A stretch of 64,000 bases of DNA from Nocardia coubleae NBRC 108252 (GCF_001612805.1 NZ_BDBD01000011.1:1178001-1242000), one strand, 5' to 3'; shown: positions 18,756-27,679, counted from the stretch's first letter. Numbers and translations: made by a program. The notes: generated by a model from the letters alone, not told the origin.

Positions 18756-19880
18756 ATGGGCGGGGACTTCTCACATCGAGCCGGGCGAAGCACGGGCAAC
18801 CAAGTGGATGAGCACCCGGACATGTCGCGCCCGGCCCGCCTCGACGCTCACAGTGCTGTCGCCACCGCCCTCGCCCTGCACAGCGATCACGCCTTGCGCC
18901 AACTCGTCGACGCGGCCACGCCGGTCGGCACCGGGATCGGCGGGAAGTCGGCGCTGCTCGAGGTTGCCGGGACACCGGTTTTCGTGAAGCGGGTGCCACT
19001 CACCGACCTGGAACGGGAGCCGGAGCACGTCCGGTCAACGGCGAATCTGTTCGATCTGCCGCAGTTCTACCACTACGGCGTCGGCCTCATCGGTGGGGCG
19101 GGGTTCGGGGCCTGGCGCGAGCTCGCCGTGCACATCATGACGACGAACTGGGTGCTGGCCGCCGAACACGCGGGCTTTCCGTTGATGTACCACTGGCGGG
19201 TGCTGCCCGACACCACCCCACTGCCGGACGAGCTTGCCGACATCGATCGCGTCGTCGCCTATTGGGACGACCGGCCGCAGGTACGCCGACGGATCGAAGC
19301 TGTCCGGGACTCTTCGGCGAGCATCGCGCTGTTCCTGGAGTACATCCCACACACCCTGCACGAGTGGCTCGACGCCCGGATCGAGGCAGGCGCAGAGGCC
19401 ACCGATCAGGCCTGCGCCATGGTGGAACGAGAACTGGCGGATGGCACCGCGTTCATGAACAGCCGTGGACTGCTGCACCTCGACGCGCACTTCCACAACA
19501 TCCTGACCGACGGTCGACGCCTCTACTTCGCCGACTACGGTCTCGCGCTCGCCTCCGGCTTCGACCTCTCACCGCACGAAGCCGTGTTCTTCGCCCGGAA
19601 CCAGAGCTACGACCGCGGTTTCACCGCTACCTACCTGGTGAACTGGCTGCTCACCGCGCTGTACGGACTCCGCCGGGAAGACCGGGAGAAGCGCCTCACG
19701 ATGGTGCGCGACATCGCCGACGGCGAACCCGCGACAGGAATTCCGGACGGAGCCGCCGCAATCATCACCCGGCACGCACCGGTCGCCGCCACGATGTCGG
19801 CGTTCATGCGCGCGTTCCAGCAGACGACTCGGCGCACGCCGTATCCGGACGAGGAGATCAGGCGACTGTGCGGCGGCTGA
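18756..19880 (+). CDS. Protein-kinase-fold protein (phosphotransferase type)
   Basis: The 374-residue product has a kinase-like layout. A nucleotide-loop region (GTGIGGKSALLEVAGTPVF) is followed by FVKRV, whose lysine is the candidate beta-3 residue. The catalytic loop is LLHLDAHFHNIL with H241 and D243, and the metal motif is FADYGLA with D260, where protein kinases have DFG. A helical C-terminal lobe follows. It resembles aminoglycoside-phosphotransferase or lantibiotic-type kinases more than standard Ser/Thr kinases, and has no receptor domain. Substrate is unknown. It diverges from the STAND-LuxR gene and its stop lies 6 bases from the convergent AI-2E transporter gene. Confidence 0.7.
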   Translation: MGGDFSHRAGRSTGNQVDEHPDMSRPARLDAHSAVATALALHSDHALRQLVDAATPVGTGIGGKSALLEVAGTPVFVKRVPLTDLEREPEHVRSTANLFDLPQFYHYGVGLIGGAGFGAWRELAVHIMTTNWVLAAEHAGFPLMYHWRVLPDTTPLPDELADIDRVVAYWDDRPQVRRRIEAVRDSSASIALFLEYIPHTLHEWLDARIEAGAEATDQACAMVERELADGTAFMNSRGLLHLDAHFHNILTDGRRLYFADYGLALASGFDLSPHEAVFFARNQSYDRGFTATYLVNWLLTALYGLRREDREKRLTMVRDIADGEPATGIPDGAAAIITRHAPVAATMSAFMRAFQQTTRRTPYPDEEIRRLCGG

Positions 19881-19886
19881 GTGCCT

Positions 19887-20990
19887 TCAGGTGGATGTGT
19901 CGGCAGCGCTGTTCCTCTTCTTCGGGAGTGGGCCGCCGATCAGGACGTCGGCCCAGCGGGTGGAGGGGTCGATGTCGAGGAGGAGGGCTTTCACCAGGAG
20001 GGTGAGGGGGATGGCGAGGATGGCCCCGAGGCCGCCGAGTACCCAGGACCAGAACACCAGGGACAGGAAGGTGATGGTGACGCCGAGTCCTACGGCGTCG
20101 CCGACGAATTTGGGCTGGATGATCGACTGGATGACGAAATTGATCACGCTGTAGACCACGATCACCCACACCATCAGAACCGGTCCGCTGTCGAGCAGAG
20201 CCAGCAGCGCGGGTGGGATCACGCCGATGATGAAGCCGATGTTCGGGATGTAGTTGGTGATGAACGACAGCAGCGCCCACAGCAGCGGTAACGGCACTCC
20301 GAGCAACCACAGTGCACCGCCGTCGATCACCGCCACGATCGCACCGAACACCGTCGAAACGACCAGATATTTGCGGGTGCCCGCCGCGAAACTGCCGAGT
20401 GCCTGGGCGATGGCGGGTCGTTCGACCGCGACCACGGCCATCCTCGGCCGCATGCTCATCCCGTCGACCGCCATGAACAGCAACAGCGCGGCCACGAAGA
20501 ATAGATTCGAGAACACCCCGACCACACCGCCGAGCAGGTTGTCGAGCAAACCGACGAGTTTGCCGAGGTCGATGCCCTGCAAAGCCTTTTGGATCTGGTC
20601 GTGACTCAAGCCCGCGGCGTCGAGCCAGCCACGAACGGTGTCGAGCAGATCGTCGAGGCTGCCGGTGTACTGCGGTAGCCGCGAAGCCAATTGTGCGACC
20701 GAAAGCGCGAGCGCCCCACCGAATCCCACCAGAATGAGCAATACCGCACCGAAGGCGAGCAGCATGCCGAGCCAGGCCGGACCACCGCGCTGCTGCACCC
20801 TGGCCTGGATCGGCTGCACGGCGATGGTGAGCATCAGGGCCAGAAATGTCGGACCGACCACACCGGCGAAGGCTTTCAATCCCGTGACGCAGATGATGAT
20901 CGCGGCGATCGACAACAGCACGACGAGACCGCGGGGAATGGACCACCCACCCGCACCGGGAAACTGCCGGACCGTGTCCGTGGTGTGCAT
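19887..20990 (-). CDS. AI-2E family transporter
   Basis: The 367-residue product shows the AI-2E/PerM exporter layout: an N-terminal helix pair (IPRGLVVLLSIAAIIICVTG and a second), a middle amphipathic region, and C-terminal helices with the conserved segments ITNYIPNIGFIIGVIPPALL and IQPKFVGDAVGLG. Members export small solutes or Na+ and a few handle autoinducer-2; the substrate here is unknown. The tail is basic. It is divergent from the DUF389 gene and shares a promoter region containing two copies of a 17-bp dyad. Confidence 0.85.
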   Translation of the reverse strand: MHTTDTVRQFPGAGGWSIPRGLVVLLSIAAIIICVTGLKAFAGVVGPTFLALMLTIAVQPIQARVQQRGGPAWLGMLLAFGAVLLILVGFGGALALSVAQLASRLPQYTGSLDDLLDTVRGWLDAAGLSHDQIQKALQGIDLGKLVGLLDNLLGGVVGVFSNLFFVAALLLFMAVDGMSMRPRMAVVAVERPAIAQALGSFAAGTRKYLVVSTVFGAIVAVIDGGALWLLGVPLPLLWALLSFITNYIPNIGFIIGVIPPALLALLDSGPVLMVWVIVVYSVINFVIQSIIQPKFVGDAVGLGVTITFLSLVFWSWVLGGLGAILAIPLTLLVKALLLDIDPSTRWADVLIGGPLPKKRNSAADTST

Positions 20991-20996
20991 GCGACG

Positions 20997-21002
20997 ACGC
21001 TA
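20997..21002 (-). promoter_or_regulatory. -10 element TAGCGT, leaderless start of the AI-2E gene
   Basis: On the minus strand TAGCGT is followed by six bases and ATG 20990. Confidence 0.45.
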
Positions 21003-21025
21003 ATCCCGTGCACACTGCCTCCGGA

Positions 21026-21042
21026 TCACCCGTTCGGGGTGA
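21026..21042. promoter_or_regulatory. 17-bp dyad, copy 1 of four (AI-2E/DUF389 gap)
   Basis: TCACCC, five bases, GGGTGA. It lies 24 bases upstream of the AI-2E -10 and belongs to the shared TCAYCC-N5-GKGTGA set. Confidence 0.6.
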
Positions 21043-21067
21043 ATTCGCCGCGCGGTCGGTGCGAAAT

Positions 21068-21084
21068 TCATCCATTACGGGTGA
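21068..21084. promoter_or_regulatory. 17-bp dyad, copy 2 of four (DUF389 promoter)
   Basis: TCATCC, five bases, GGGTGA. It is offset 42 bases from copy 1 and ends 22 bases before TACGCT (21107-21112), the likely DUF389 -10, so its right half sits at the -35 position. Confidence 0.6.
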
Positions 21085-21138
21085 TTTCGTGGGCGCCGCC
21101 GCTTTCTACGCTTGGCCGGACATGGCGAAAGGATCGCG

Positions 21139-22110
21139 ATGCTCGGCTTTCTCGTCCCCACCGATCAGCGCCGTACCCTCGACGAACTGACCGACAAACT
21201 CGACCTGTCGGTGGGCTCGGTCGCGGCGAAGCGCTCGGCGTTCTGGATCATGCTCGTGCTCTCGGCGGTGATCGCGATCTCCGGTGTGGTCGGTGATTCC
21301 ACGGCGACCGTGATCGGCGCGATGATCGTCGCCCCGCTGTCGATCCCGATCCTCGGGGTAGCTCTCGGTGTGGCGACCGGGCGCGCGGCGCTGGTGGGTC
21401 GCAGCCTGCTGCTGGTGGTCGCCGGTATCGCGGTGGTTGTCGTGCTCGGTTTCCTGTTCGCGCAGCTGCTACCGAATCCGGTGAACGTGCTGTCGAACGC
21501 GCAGGTCGTCGGGCGGACCTCACCCAAACTGATGGATCTGACCGCGGCCCTCGCCACCGGTCTCGTCGCGGCAGTGGCGATCACTCGCCGTGATGTGGGT
21601 GACGTGCTGCCCGGTGTCGCCATCGCGATTTCGCTGGTGCCGCCGCTGGGTGTGGTCGGGGTGTGCCTCGGTTCGCAGGCGCCCGCCCTCGCACTGGGCG
21701 CGTTCGTGCTGTTCGCCTCCAACATGCTGGCGATGATCATCACCACCACCACGGTGCTGCTGCTGGCCGGATACGGGCGCGACGCCGAGGCGCCGACCGG
21801 TCGGCGCGGGCGGGCCTACCTGGTGCTCGGTGCGGCGCTGATCCTGGTGGCGGTGCCGATGGTGATCAATTCGCTGTCGACGCTGTGGGCCGGGCAGATC
21901 TCCGACGTCGCCCGCGACTGGCTGCGCGAGCAACCCAGCGCCCAGGTGGTGGACGTGACACTGCACAGCGACACCGCCACCATCACCGTCCTCGGTCCGC
22001 AACAGCTGCCCGACCTGGCCGAATTACAGCGCCGGGTCGACGATCTCGTGCCCTGGCACCCTGACGTCGTGGTCGTGCACAACGTCGGGGGCCGGGTGCG
22101 ACCACGGTGA
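21139..22110 (+). CDS. DUF389 (TIGR00341-type) membrane protein
   Basis: The 323-residue product has a short N-terminal cytosolic part and about seven membrane segments. These include VIGAMIVAPLSIPILGVALG, the hallmark of DUF389, and DVLPGVAIAISLVPPLGVVG. A C-terminal soluble domain (about 255-323) ends in DLVPWHPDVVVVHNV. The family is widespread but of unknown function. GAAAGGA precedes ATG 21139. The next gene follows 72 bases on, in the same direction. Confidence 0.85.
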   Translation: MLGFLVPTDQRRTLDELTDKLDLSVGSVAAKRSAFWIMLVLSAVIAISGVVGDSTATVIGAMIVAPLSIPILGVALGVATGRAALVGRSLLLVVAGIAVVVVLGFLFAQLLPNPVNVLSNAQVVGRTSPKLMDLTAALATGLVAAVAITRRDVGDVLPGVAIAISLVPPLGVVGVCLGSQAPALALGAFVLFASNMLAMIITTTTVLLLAGYGRDAEAPTGRRGRAYLVLGAALILVAVPMVINSLSTLWAGQISDVARDWLREQPSAQVVDVTLHSDTATITVLGPQQLPDLAELQRRVDDLVPWHPDVVVVHNVGGRVRPR

Positions 22111-22182
22111 CACCGACGTCGCCGCACCACCCGACGTGTTCACCGGCCGGTGGGCGCTCAGCACGAAAGTGAGGGATCAACA

Positions 22183-22557
22183 ATGGATTTCTGGGACGTC
22201 ATCTGGACCATTGTCGTAAGTTTCGCGTTCATCGCCTATCTGCTGCTGATCTTCGTCATCCTCACCGATCTCTTCCGGGACCGGAAAACCTCGGGCTGGG
22301 TGAAGGCGATTTGGGTGCTGTGCCTGTTCCTCTTCCCGCTGATCACCGGGCTGGTGTATTTGATCGTGCGCGGTGACGGAATGGGCGAACGCACCGCCGA
22401 AGCCGAGCAGCAGGCCAAAGCCGCGACCGACCAATACATCAGGGAAACCGCGGGCACCAGTTCCGCCGCCCAGATCGCGGACGCGAAAAGGTTATTGGAC
22501 TCGGGCGCCATCACCGAGGCCGAATTCCAGCAGCTCAAAGCCAAAGCGCTGGCCTGA
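22183..22557 (+). CDS. Two-helix membrane protein with PLDc_N and SHOCT domains
   Basis: The 124-residue product has two membrane segments (about 8-30 and 43-63) with the PLDc_N pattern TDLFRDRKTSGWVKAIWVLC and LITGLVYLIVRG. It ends in a SHOCT motif: IADAKRLLDSGAITEAEFQQ, then LKAKAL. SHOCT domains are short oligomerisation or regulatory tails. GTGAGGGAT precedes ATG 22183. Its position between DUF389 and GAP genes puts it in the membrane cluster. Confidence 0.8.
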   Translation: MDFWDVIWTIVVSFAFIAYLLLIFVILTDLFRDRKTSGWVKAIWVLCLFLFPLITGLVYLIVRGDGMGERTAEAEQQAKAATDQYIRETAGTSSAAQIADAKRLLDSGAITEAEFQQLKAKALA

Positions 22558-22589
22558 TTTCCCCGCCATGCGCGTGCGGTGGGCGAATC

Positions 22590-22606
22590 TCATCCGTCTC
22601 GTGTGA
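22590..22606. promoter_or_regulatory. 17-bp dyad, copy 3 of four (GAP/SulP operon)
   Basis: TCATCC, five bases, GTGTGA. It ends 23 bases before the -10 TACGGT at 22630, matching the geometry of copy 2. Confidence 0.6.
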
Positions 22607-22629
22607 GGCGGGGCGGCCACCTGTGCGTT

Positions 22630-22635
22630 TACGGT
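22630..22635 (+). promoter_or_regulatory. -10 element TACGGT, leaderless start of the GAP gene
   Basis: TACGGT is followed by six bases and ATG 22642, which fixes the start downstream of GTG 22579. Confidence 0.5.
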
Positions 22636-22641
22636 CGCGCT

Positions 22642-23307
22642 ATGGGTCCGGTCATCGGAGATCTGCTTCCGCTCGCCGTCGGTGTCGCGCTGTCGCCGAT
22701 ACCGATCGTGGCGACGATTCTCATGATTCTGTCGGCGCGTGGAAAAGGCGCGGCGATCGGATTCGCCACCGGGTGGGTACTCGGCATTTTGGTGGTGACC
22801 GGGGTGGTGACGCTGTTCGCCGGCAACCTGGGCGGATCCGACGACAGCGAACCCGGTGCGGCGGCGGCGTGGATCAAGATCGTCCTCGGGGTGCTGCTCG
22901 TGGTGTTGGCGGTGAAACAGTGGCAGGCGCGGTCGCAGACCGAGGTGCCGGGCTGGATGCGGGCGATCGACACCCTCACCCCGGCGAAGGCGACCGGGCT
23001 CGGGGCGCTGCTGTCCGGCATCAACCCGAAGAACCTGCTGCTGTGTGTGTCGGCGGGTGTCGCGATCGGGGCGGCAGGCCTTGGCACCGGCGGCGCGGTC
23101 GGTGCGATCGTGGTGTTCACGGTGCTCGCGTCGGCCACGGTGCTGACCGTGGTGCTCGGCTATCTCGTGGCGGCCGAGCGACTCGGCCCGGCGCTGGACC
23201 GGCTCCGAGTGTGGTTGCAGGACAACAATCACGCCGTCATGGCCATCGTGCTGCTGATCATGGGTGCGGTGGTCCTCGGTAAAGGGCTGGGCGGATTGCC
23301 GGGGTGA
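22642..23307 (+). CDS. GAP/Sap-family (lipid-addressing) membrane protein
   Basis: The 221-residue product has six membrane segments. The N-terminal DLLPLAVGVALSPIPIVATI and the central GINPKNLLLCVSAGVAIG are typical of the GAP family (glycopeptidolipid or sulfolipid addressing proteins), a LysE-superfamily branch that moves envelope lipids in mycobacteria. It is the first gene of a tight run; the SulP gene follows within 6 bases. Cargo in this organism is unknown. Confidence 0.82.
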   Translation: MGPVIGDLLPLAVGVALSPIPIVATILMILSARGKGAAIGFATGWVLGILVVTGVVTLFAGNLGGSDDSEPGAAAAWIKIVLGVLLVVLAVKQWQARSQTEVPGWMRAIDTLTPAKATGLGALLSGINPKNLLLCVSAGVAIGAAGLGTGGAVGAIVVFTVLASATVLTVVLGYLVAAERLGPALDRLRVWLQDNNHAVMAIVLLIMGAVVLGKGLGGLPG

Positions 23308-23312
23308 GACGG

Positions 23313-25004
23313 ATGTCGGTACCGGTGTTCACATCCCTGCGTGGTTATCGCGGCGACTGGGTGCGTCCCGATGTGATCGCCGGGCTCACGGTGTGGGCGG
23401 TGCTGGTGCCCGAGGCGCTGGCCTACGCCTCCATCGCCGGGGTGCCGCCGGTGGTCGGGCTGTACGCGGCGATACCCGCCCTGGTGCTCTACGCGCTGGC
23501 GGGCAGTTCGCGCCACCTGGTGGTCGGCCCGATGTCGGCGACCGCGGCGCTGTCGGCGGCGATCGTCGCCCCGATGGCCGGCGCCGACGGCGGCCGCTAC
23601 CTCGCCCTGACCGCGGCCCTGGCCGTCTGCACCGGCATCGTCGGCCTGCTGGCCGGGCTGATCCGGCTGGGATTCATCGCGAGCTTCATCTCCGGACCGG
23701 TCTTGAAGGGCTTCATCGTCGGGCTGGCCCTCGTGATCATCATCGGCCAGGTACCCAAGCTCATCGGGCTGCACAAGCACGAGGGCAACTTCTTCGAACA
23801 AGCCTGGCGCATCCTGCGCAATCCCGGTGAGATCGACTGGCGCACAACACTTGTCGGCACCGTGAGCCTGGTCCTCGTGCTGGCGGTGCGGCGCTGGCTG
23901 CCGATGGTGCCCGGCGCCCTGCTCGCAGTGGTACTCGGCATCGCCGCGGTGCACCTGCTCGGTCTCGACGACAAGGGCGTCGCGATCGTCGGGCACATCG
24001 ACGCGGGTCTCCCCCATCTCGGCCTGCCCGGCGGACTCGATCTCGGCGACTATCTCGAGCTGCTCGGTCCCGCGGTCGGCGTGGTGCTGATCGGCTTCGC
24101 CGAAGGCCTCGGCGCCGCCAAAACCTATGCGGCCAAGGCCGATTACCAGGTCGACCCCGACCGGGAGCTACTCGGGCTCGGCGCCGCCAATATCGGCTCC
24201 GGGCTGAGTTCGGGCATGGTGGTCAACGGCAGCCTGTCCAAGACCGCCGTCAACGGTGGCGCCGGGGCGAAAACACAGCTCAGCGGCCTGGTGGTGGCCG
24301 CACTGACCATCCTCACACTGCTGTTTCTCACCGGCCTGTTCGAGAAGCTGCCGGAGGCGACCCTCGCGGCGGTGGTGATCGCGGCGGTGATCGAACTCGT
24401 CGACTTCGCCGCCCTGCGCAGGCTCTACGGGGTGTGGACCGGCCTGCTCGGTGGCATCTACGGGCACGCCGCCCGCGCCGATTTCGTCGCCGCCATGGCG
24501 GCCCTGCTCGGCGTGCTGCTGTTCGACACGCTGCCCGGACTGCTCATCGGGATCGGTGTCGCGGTGCTGCTGCTGGTCTACCGCGCCTCCCAGCCGCACG
24601 TCGCCGAACTGGGCAAGAGCGGCTCGCTCTGGGTGGACAAGGCCAGACACGCGGATCTGCCGACCCGGCCCGACCTGCTGGTGGTGCGCGTCGAATCCGG
24701 TCTGTTCTTCGCCAACGCCGACTTCGTGCGCGAACACATCGAGGCACTGTGCACCGAGTCGACCCGGCTGGTGGTCCTCGACGCCGAAACCTCGCCCTCC
24801 CTGGACGTCACCGCCGCCGACATGCTGCTCGACCTGCGAAAAGAACTGGCCCGCAAGCGCATCGACTTCCGCATCGCCCGCTCGGTGGCGCAGTTCGGGG
24901 CCGAACTCGGTTCCGCCGTGGTCGGCGCGACCCCCATCCAGGTGTATCCGACGGTCGCCGAGGCCGCCGCCGACCTACCCGATTCCGGAAAGGAACACCC
25001 ATGA
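23313..25004 (+). CDS. SulP-family anion transporter with STAS domain
   Basis: The 563-residue product has the SLC26/SulP membrane domain (about 1-420). It begins PDVIAGLTVWAVLVPEALAY, then ASIAGVPPVVGLYAAIPALV, and includes GSGLSSGMVVNGSLSKTAVN. A C-terminal STAS domain (about 445-560) has VVRVESGLFFANADFVREHI and LVVLDAETSPSLDVTAADML. Members carry sulfate, bicarbonate or other anions. GGGGTGAGA precedes ATG 23313. It overlaps the next gene by four bases. The alkyl sulfatase 0.7 kb downstream makes sulfate a plausible substrate, but that is inference. Confidence 0.88.
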   Translation: MSVPVFTSLRGYRGDWVRPDVIAGLTVWAVLVPEALAYASIAGVPPVVGLYAAIPALVLYALAGSSRHLVVGPMSATAALSAAIVAPMAGADGGRYLALTAALAVCTGIVGLLAGLIRLGFIASFISGPVLKGFIVGLALVIIIGQVPKLIGLHKHEGNFFEQAWRILRNPGEIDWRTTLVGTVSLVLVLAVRRWLPMVPGALLAVVLGIAAVHLLGLDDKGVAIVGHIDAGLPHLGLPGGLDLGDYLELLGPAVGVVLIGFAEGLGAAKTYAAKADYQVDPDRELLGLGAANIGSGLSSGMVVNGSLSKTAVNGGAGAKTQLSGLVVAALTILTLLFLTGLFEKLPEATLAAVVIAAVIELVDFAALRRLYGVWTGLLGGIYGHAARADFVAAMAALLGVLLFDTLPGLLIGIGVAVLLLVYRASQPHVAELGKSGSLWVDKARHADLPTRPDLLVVRVESGLFFANADFVREHIEALCTESTRLVVLDAETSPSLDVTAADMLLDLRKELARKRIDFRIARSVAQFGAELGSAVVGATPIQVYPTVAEAAADLPDSGKEHP

Positions 25005-25612
25005 ACGGCATGATCGTCGCGCTGGTCGGTGCCCTGCTGTGCTTCTACGGGGTCCGCTCGGTGCACCTGGGCATCCTCGCCATCGGGTTCGGCCTCGGCT
25101 GGCTGATCGCCGACCTGTGCAACGCGTCGTTCTGGTGGCTGCTGCTGATCGCGCTGATCGGCGCGGTGTCGGCATGGGTGGTGACCTCGCTGATCTTCCG
25201 CTTCGCGGCCTATTTCATCGGCGGCCTCACCGGCGCGATGATCGGCACCAAACTCGCCACGGTGCTACAGCCGGGCGACAAGAACTGGGCACTGAGCATG
25301 ATCGTCGCCGCCGCGGTGTGCGTGTCCGGCGCCTTCCTGGCCGACAAGTTCCGGGCCCGCGCCCTGCTGTGGCTGACGTCGATCGGCGGCGCGAGCATGA
25401 TCCTGTCGGGCCTCGGCCGCATGGGCGACCTCGAGTTCCTGCGCGATCCCGAACCCGGCTGGCAGCAGATCACCGCCACCCTGTCCTGGATCGGGCTGTC
25501 GGTCTGCGGGTGGCTCGTTCAGCGTCGGCTGTTCGCCGAGCGGCTCGGCATCGAACCGGCGGCGGACGAGCCGCCCTCGCGCAACATCGGCGGCAAATGG
25601 CCGAGCCGGTGA
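25001..25612 (+). CDS. Membrane protein of unknown function
   Basis: The 203-residue product has about seven closely packed membrane segments from residue 2 to about 180, including VHLGILAIGFGLGWLIADLC and ALLWLTSIGGASMILSGLG, with a polar C-terminus. The Gly-rich helices recall DUF4203-like proteins; I am not certain of the family. It overlaps the SulP stop (ATGA) with GGAAAGGA ahead, so the two are translationally coupled and the proteins may work together. Confidence 0.7.
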   Translation: MNGMIVALVGALLCFYGVRSVHLGILAIGFGLGWLIADLCNASFWWLLLIALIGAVSAWVVTSLIFRFAAYFIGGLTGAMIGTKLATVLQPGDKNWALSMIVAAAVCVSGAFLADKFRARALLWLTSIGGASMILSGLGRMGDLEFLRDPEPGWQQITATLSWIGLSVCGWLVQRRLFAERLGIEPAADEPPSRNIGGKWPSR

Positions 25613-25623
25613 CGACAGGAATT

Positions 25624-25640
25624 TCACCCGGAGCGGGTGA
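25624..25640. promoter_or_regulatory. 17-bp dyad, copy 4 of four (alkyl sulfatase gene)
   Basis: TCACCC, five bases, GGGTGA, about 90 bases before the sulfatase start. As RNA it would also fold into a 7-bp stem, so a role as terminator of the SulP operon is an alternative. Confidence 0.5.
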
Positions 25641-25731
25641 GGCGGCGTCACCTCCCCCGATGTGATGCTGCGGGAGCGGGCCGTCCGGCACGGGCGCCGC
25701 GGGGTAACCGAGCAGAGTGGAAAGGGATTCG

Positions 25732-27627
25732 ATGACCAGTCCGCAGGAAGCTTCCGAAACCATCGAGGCAGGCAACGCCGCGGCGCTGCGCACGATGCCC
25801 TTCGGCGACGACCAGGATTTCGCGGACGCCGACCGCGGGTTCATCGCCGCGCTCACCCCGCCGGTGGTCCGCAATGCCGACGGCGACGTGGTGTGGGACA
25901 GCGGGTCCTTCTCCTTCCTCGACGACGACTGCCCCGCCACGGTGAATCCGAGCCTGTGGCGGCAGTCGAAACTGACGGTGAAGCAAGGGTTGTACGAGGT
26001 CACCGAGGGCATCTACCAGATTCGCGGGCTCGACCTGTCGAATATGACGGTGATCGAGGGCGACACCGGGGTGATCGTGATCGACCCGCTGATCTCGGTG
26101 GAAACCGCGGCCGCCGGGCTGGCGCTGTATCGCGAACATCGTGGTGATCGTCCGGTGGTCGGGGTCATCTACTCGCACTCCCATATCGACCACTTCGGTG
26201 GGGTGAAGGGGGTGACAACTCAGGAAGACGTCGACGCGCAACGGTGCGTGATCATCGCGCCCGCCGGCTTCACCGAGCACGCCGTCGAGGAGAACGTCTA
26301 CGCGGGCACAGCCATGGCCCGGCGCGCGGCCTACATGTACGGCGCCGCACTGCCGCGTGGGCCGGTCGGCGCCGTGGGCGCGGGCCTGGGACCGACCACC
26401 TCGATCGGTCAGCCGAGTCTGATCACCCCCACCGTGTCGGTCGACCACACCGGTCAGGCCGTCACAGTCGACGGTGTGGCGATCGAATTCCAGATGACCC
26501 CCGGCACCGAGGCGCCCTCGGAGATGAACTTCTACTTCCCCGCCCGGCGCGCGTTGTGTATGGCCGAGAACGCCACGCACACCCTGCACAACCTGCTCAC
26601 CCTGCGCGGCGCCCTGGTACGCGACCCGCATGTGTGGTCGAAGTACCTCACCGAGGCGATCAACCGCTACGCCGCCCGAACCGACGTGGTGTTCGCCTCG
26701 CACCACTGGCCCACTTGGGGCACCGAGCGGCTCACCGAGTACCTGTCGATCCAGCGCGACCTCTACGGCTACCTGCACGACCAGACGTTGCGCTGGATCA
26801 ACAAGGGCGCCACCGGAACCGAGATCGCCGAGGACTTTCCGATACCGCCCGCGCTGGCGGACAACTGGTCGGCCCACGGGTACTACGGTTCGATCAGCCA
26901 CAACGTCAAAGCCATCTATCAGCGCTACATGGGCTGGTTCGACGGCAACCCGGCGAATCTGTGGCAGCACAGCACCGTCGATGCCGCCGTCCGGCACGTG
27001 GACTTCATGGGTGGCGCCGACGAGGTCGTCGCCAAGGCGCGAAAGTCCTTCGCCGACGGCGACTTCCGGTGGGTCGCGCAGGTACTGAACTACGTGGTCT
27101 TCGCCGACCCGGACCATGCCGAGGCCAAGGCGCTGCAGGCCGACGCCCTCGAACAGCTCGGCTACGGTTGCGAGAACGGGACCTGGCGCAACTTCTTCCT
27201 GATGGGCGCCTACGAATTGCGCAACGGCAGCATCGGCACCCCGACCGTCACGGCTTCCCCGGACATCATGAGCCAGCTGACGGTGGAGCAGGCCTTCGAC
27301 GCGATCGCGCTGCGCATCGACGGACCGCGATCCTGGTCGGCCGACATCGTGATCGACTGGCGCATCAGCGACACCGGCGTTGTGCATCGCACTCATCTGC
27401 GCAACGGCCTGCTCGTCCACTTCGACGTCGACGGAGACCTCCCGCCCGCGATGACCACCTTCACGCTCGCTGCCGACGATCTGCGCTCGGCGCTACTCGC
27501 CGGGGGCGACCTGGCGGCGATGATCGAAGCCGGCGCGGTCACCGTCGAAGGCGACGCCGGCAAGCTGACCGAACTGGTCGGCTACCTCGACGCCCCCGAC
27601 CCCGACTTCGCCATCGTCACTCCCTGA
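25732..27627 (+). CDS. Alkyl sulfatase, SdsA1/BDS1 type (metallo-beta-lactamase fold)
   Basis: The 631-residue product has the metal motif HSHIDHFGG with H149, H151, D153 and H154. AENATHTLHNLLTLRGALVR is a family segment carrying further zinc ligands, and SHHWPTWGTERL is also present. The middle helical dimerisation part and the C-terminal SCP2-like domain (about 510-631) match SdsA1-type sulfatases, which release sulfate from alkyl sulfates such as dodecyl sulfate. There is no signal peptide, so it acts in the cytosol. ATG 25732 follows GGAAAGG. Its place after a SulP transporter suggests a sulfur-scavenging or detergent-degrading unit. Confidence 0.9.
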   Translation: MTSPQEASETIEAGNAAALRTMPFGDDQDFADADRGFIAALTPPVVRNADGDVVWDSGSFSFLDDDCPATVNPSLWRQSKLTVKQGLYEVTEGIYQIRGLDLSNMTVIEGDTGVIVIDPLISVETAAAGLALYREHRGDRPVVGVIYSHSHIDHFGGVKGVTTQEDVDAQRCVIIAPAGFTEHAVEENVYAGTAMARRAAYMYGAALPRGPVGAVGAGLGPTTSIGQPSLITPTVSVDHTGQAVTVDGVAIEFQMTPGTEAPSEMNFYFPARRALCMAENATHTLHNLLTLRGALVRDPHVWSKYLTEAINRYAARTDVVFASHHWPTWGTERLTEYLSIQRDLYGYLHDQTLRWINKGATGTEIAEDFPIPPALADNWSAHGYYGSISHNVKAIYQRYMGWFDGNPANLWQHSTVDAAVRHVDFMGGADEVVAKARKSFADGDFRWVAQVLNYVVFADPDHAEAKALQADALEQLGYGCENGTWRNFFLMGAYELRNGSIGTPTVTASPDIMSQLTVEQAFDAIALRIDGPRSWSADIVIDWRISDTGVVHRTHLRNGLLVHFDVDGDLPPAMTTFTLAADDLRSALLAGGDLAAMIEAGAVTVEGDAGKLTELVGYLDAPDPDFAIVTP

Positions 27628-27639
27628 TCCGTCATCCGT

Positions 27640-27662
27640 CCGCGCGCCGGGGCTCCGCGCGG
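27640..27662. terminator. GC-rich hairpin between convergent sulfatase and SDR genes
   Basis: CCGCGCG and CGCGCGG form a 7-bp stem with a 9-base loop in the 52-base convergent gap. Confidence 0.45.
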
Positions 27663-27679
27663 TCCGGATTCGGGCGAGC

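Noticed and set aside
20001-20020. Fifth copy of the TCAYCC-N5-GKGTGA dyad inside the AI-2E gene
   Set aside because: TCACC and GGGTGA occur there but the spacing does not match, and the site is within coding sequence.
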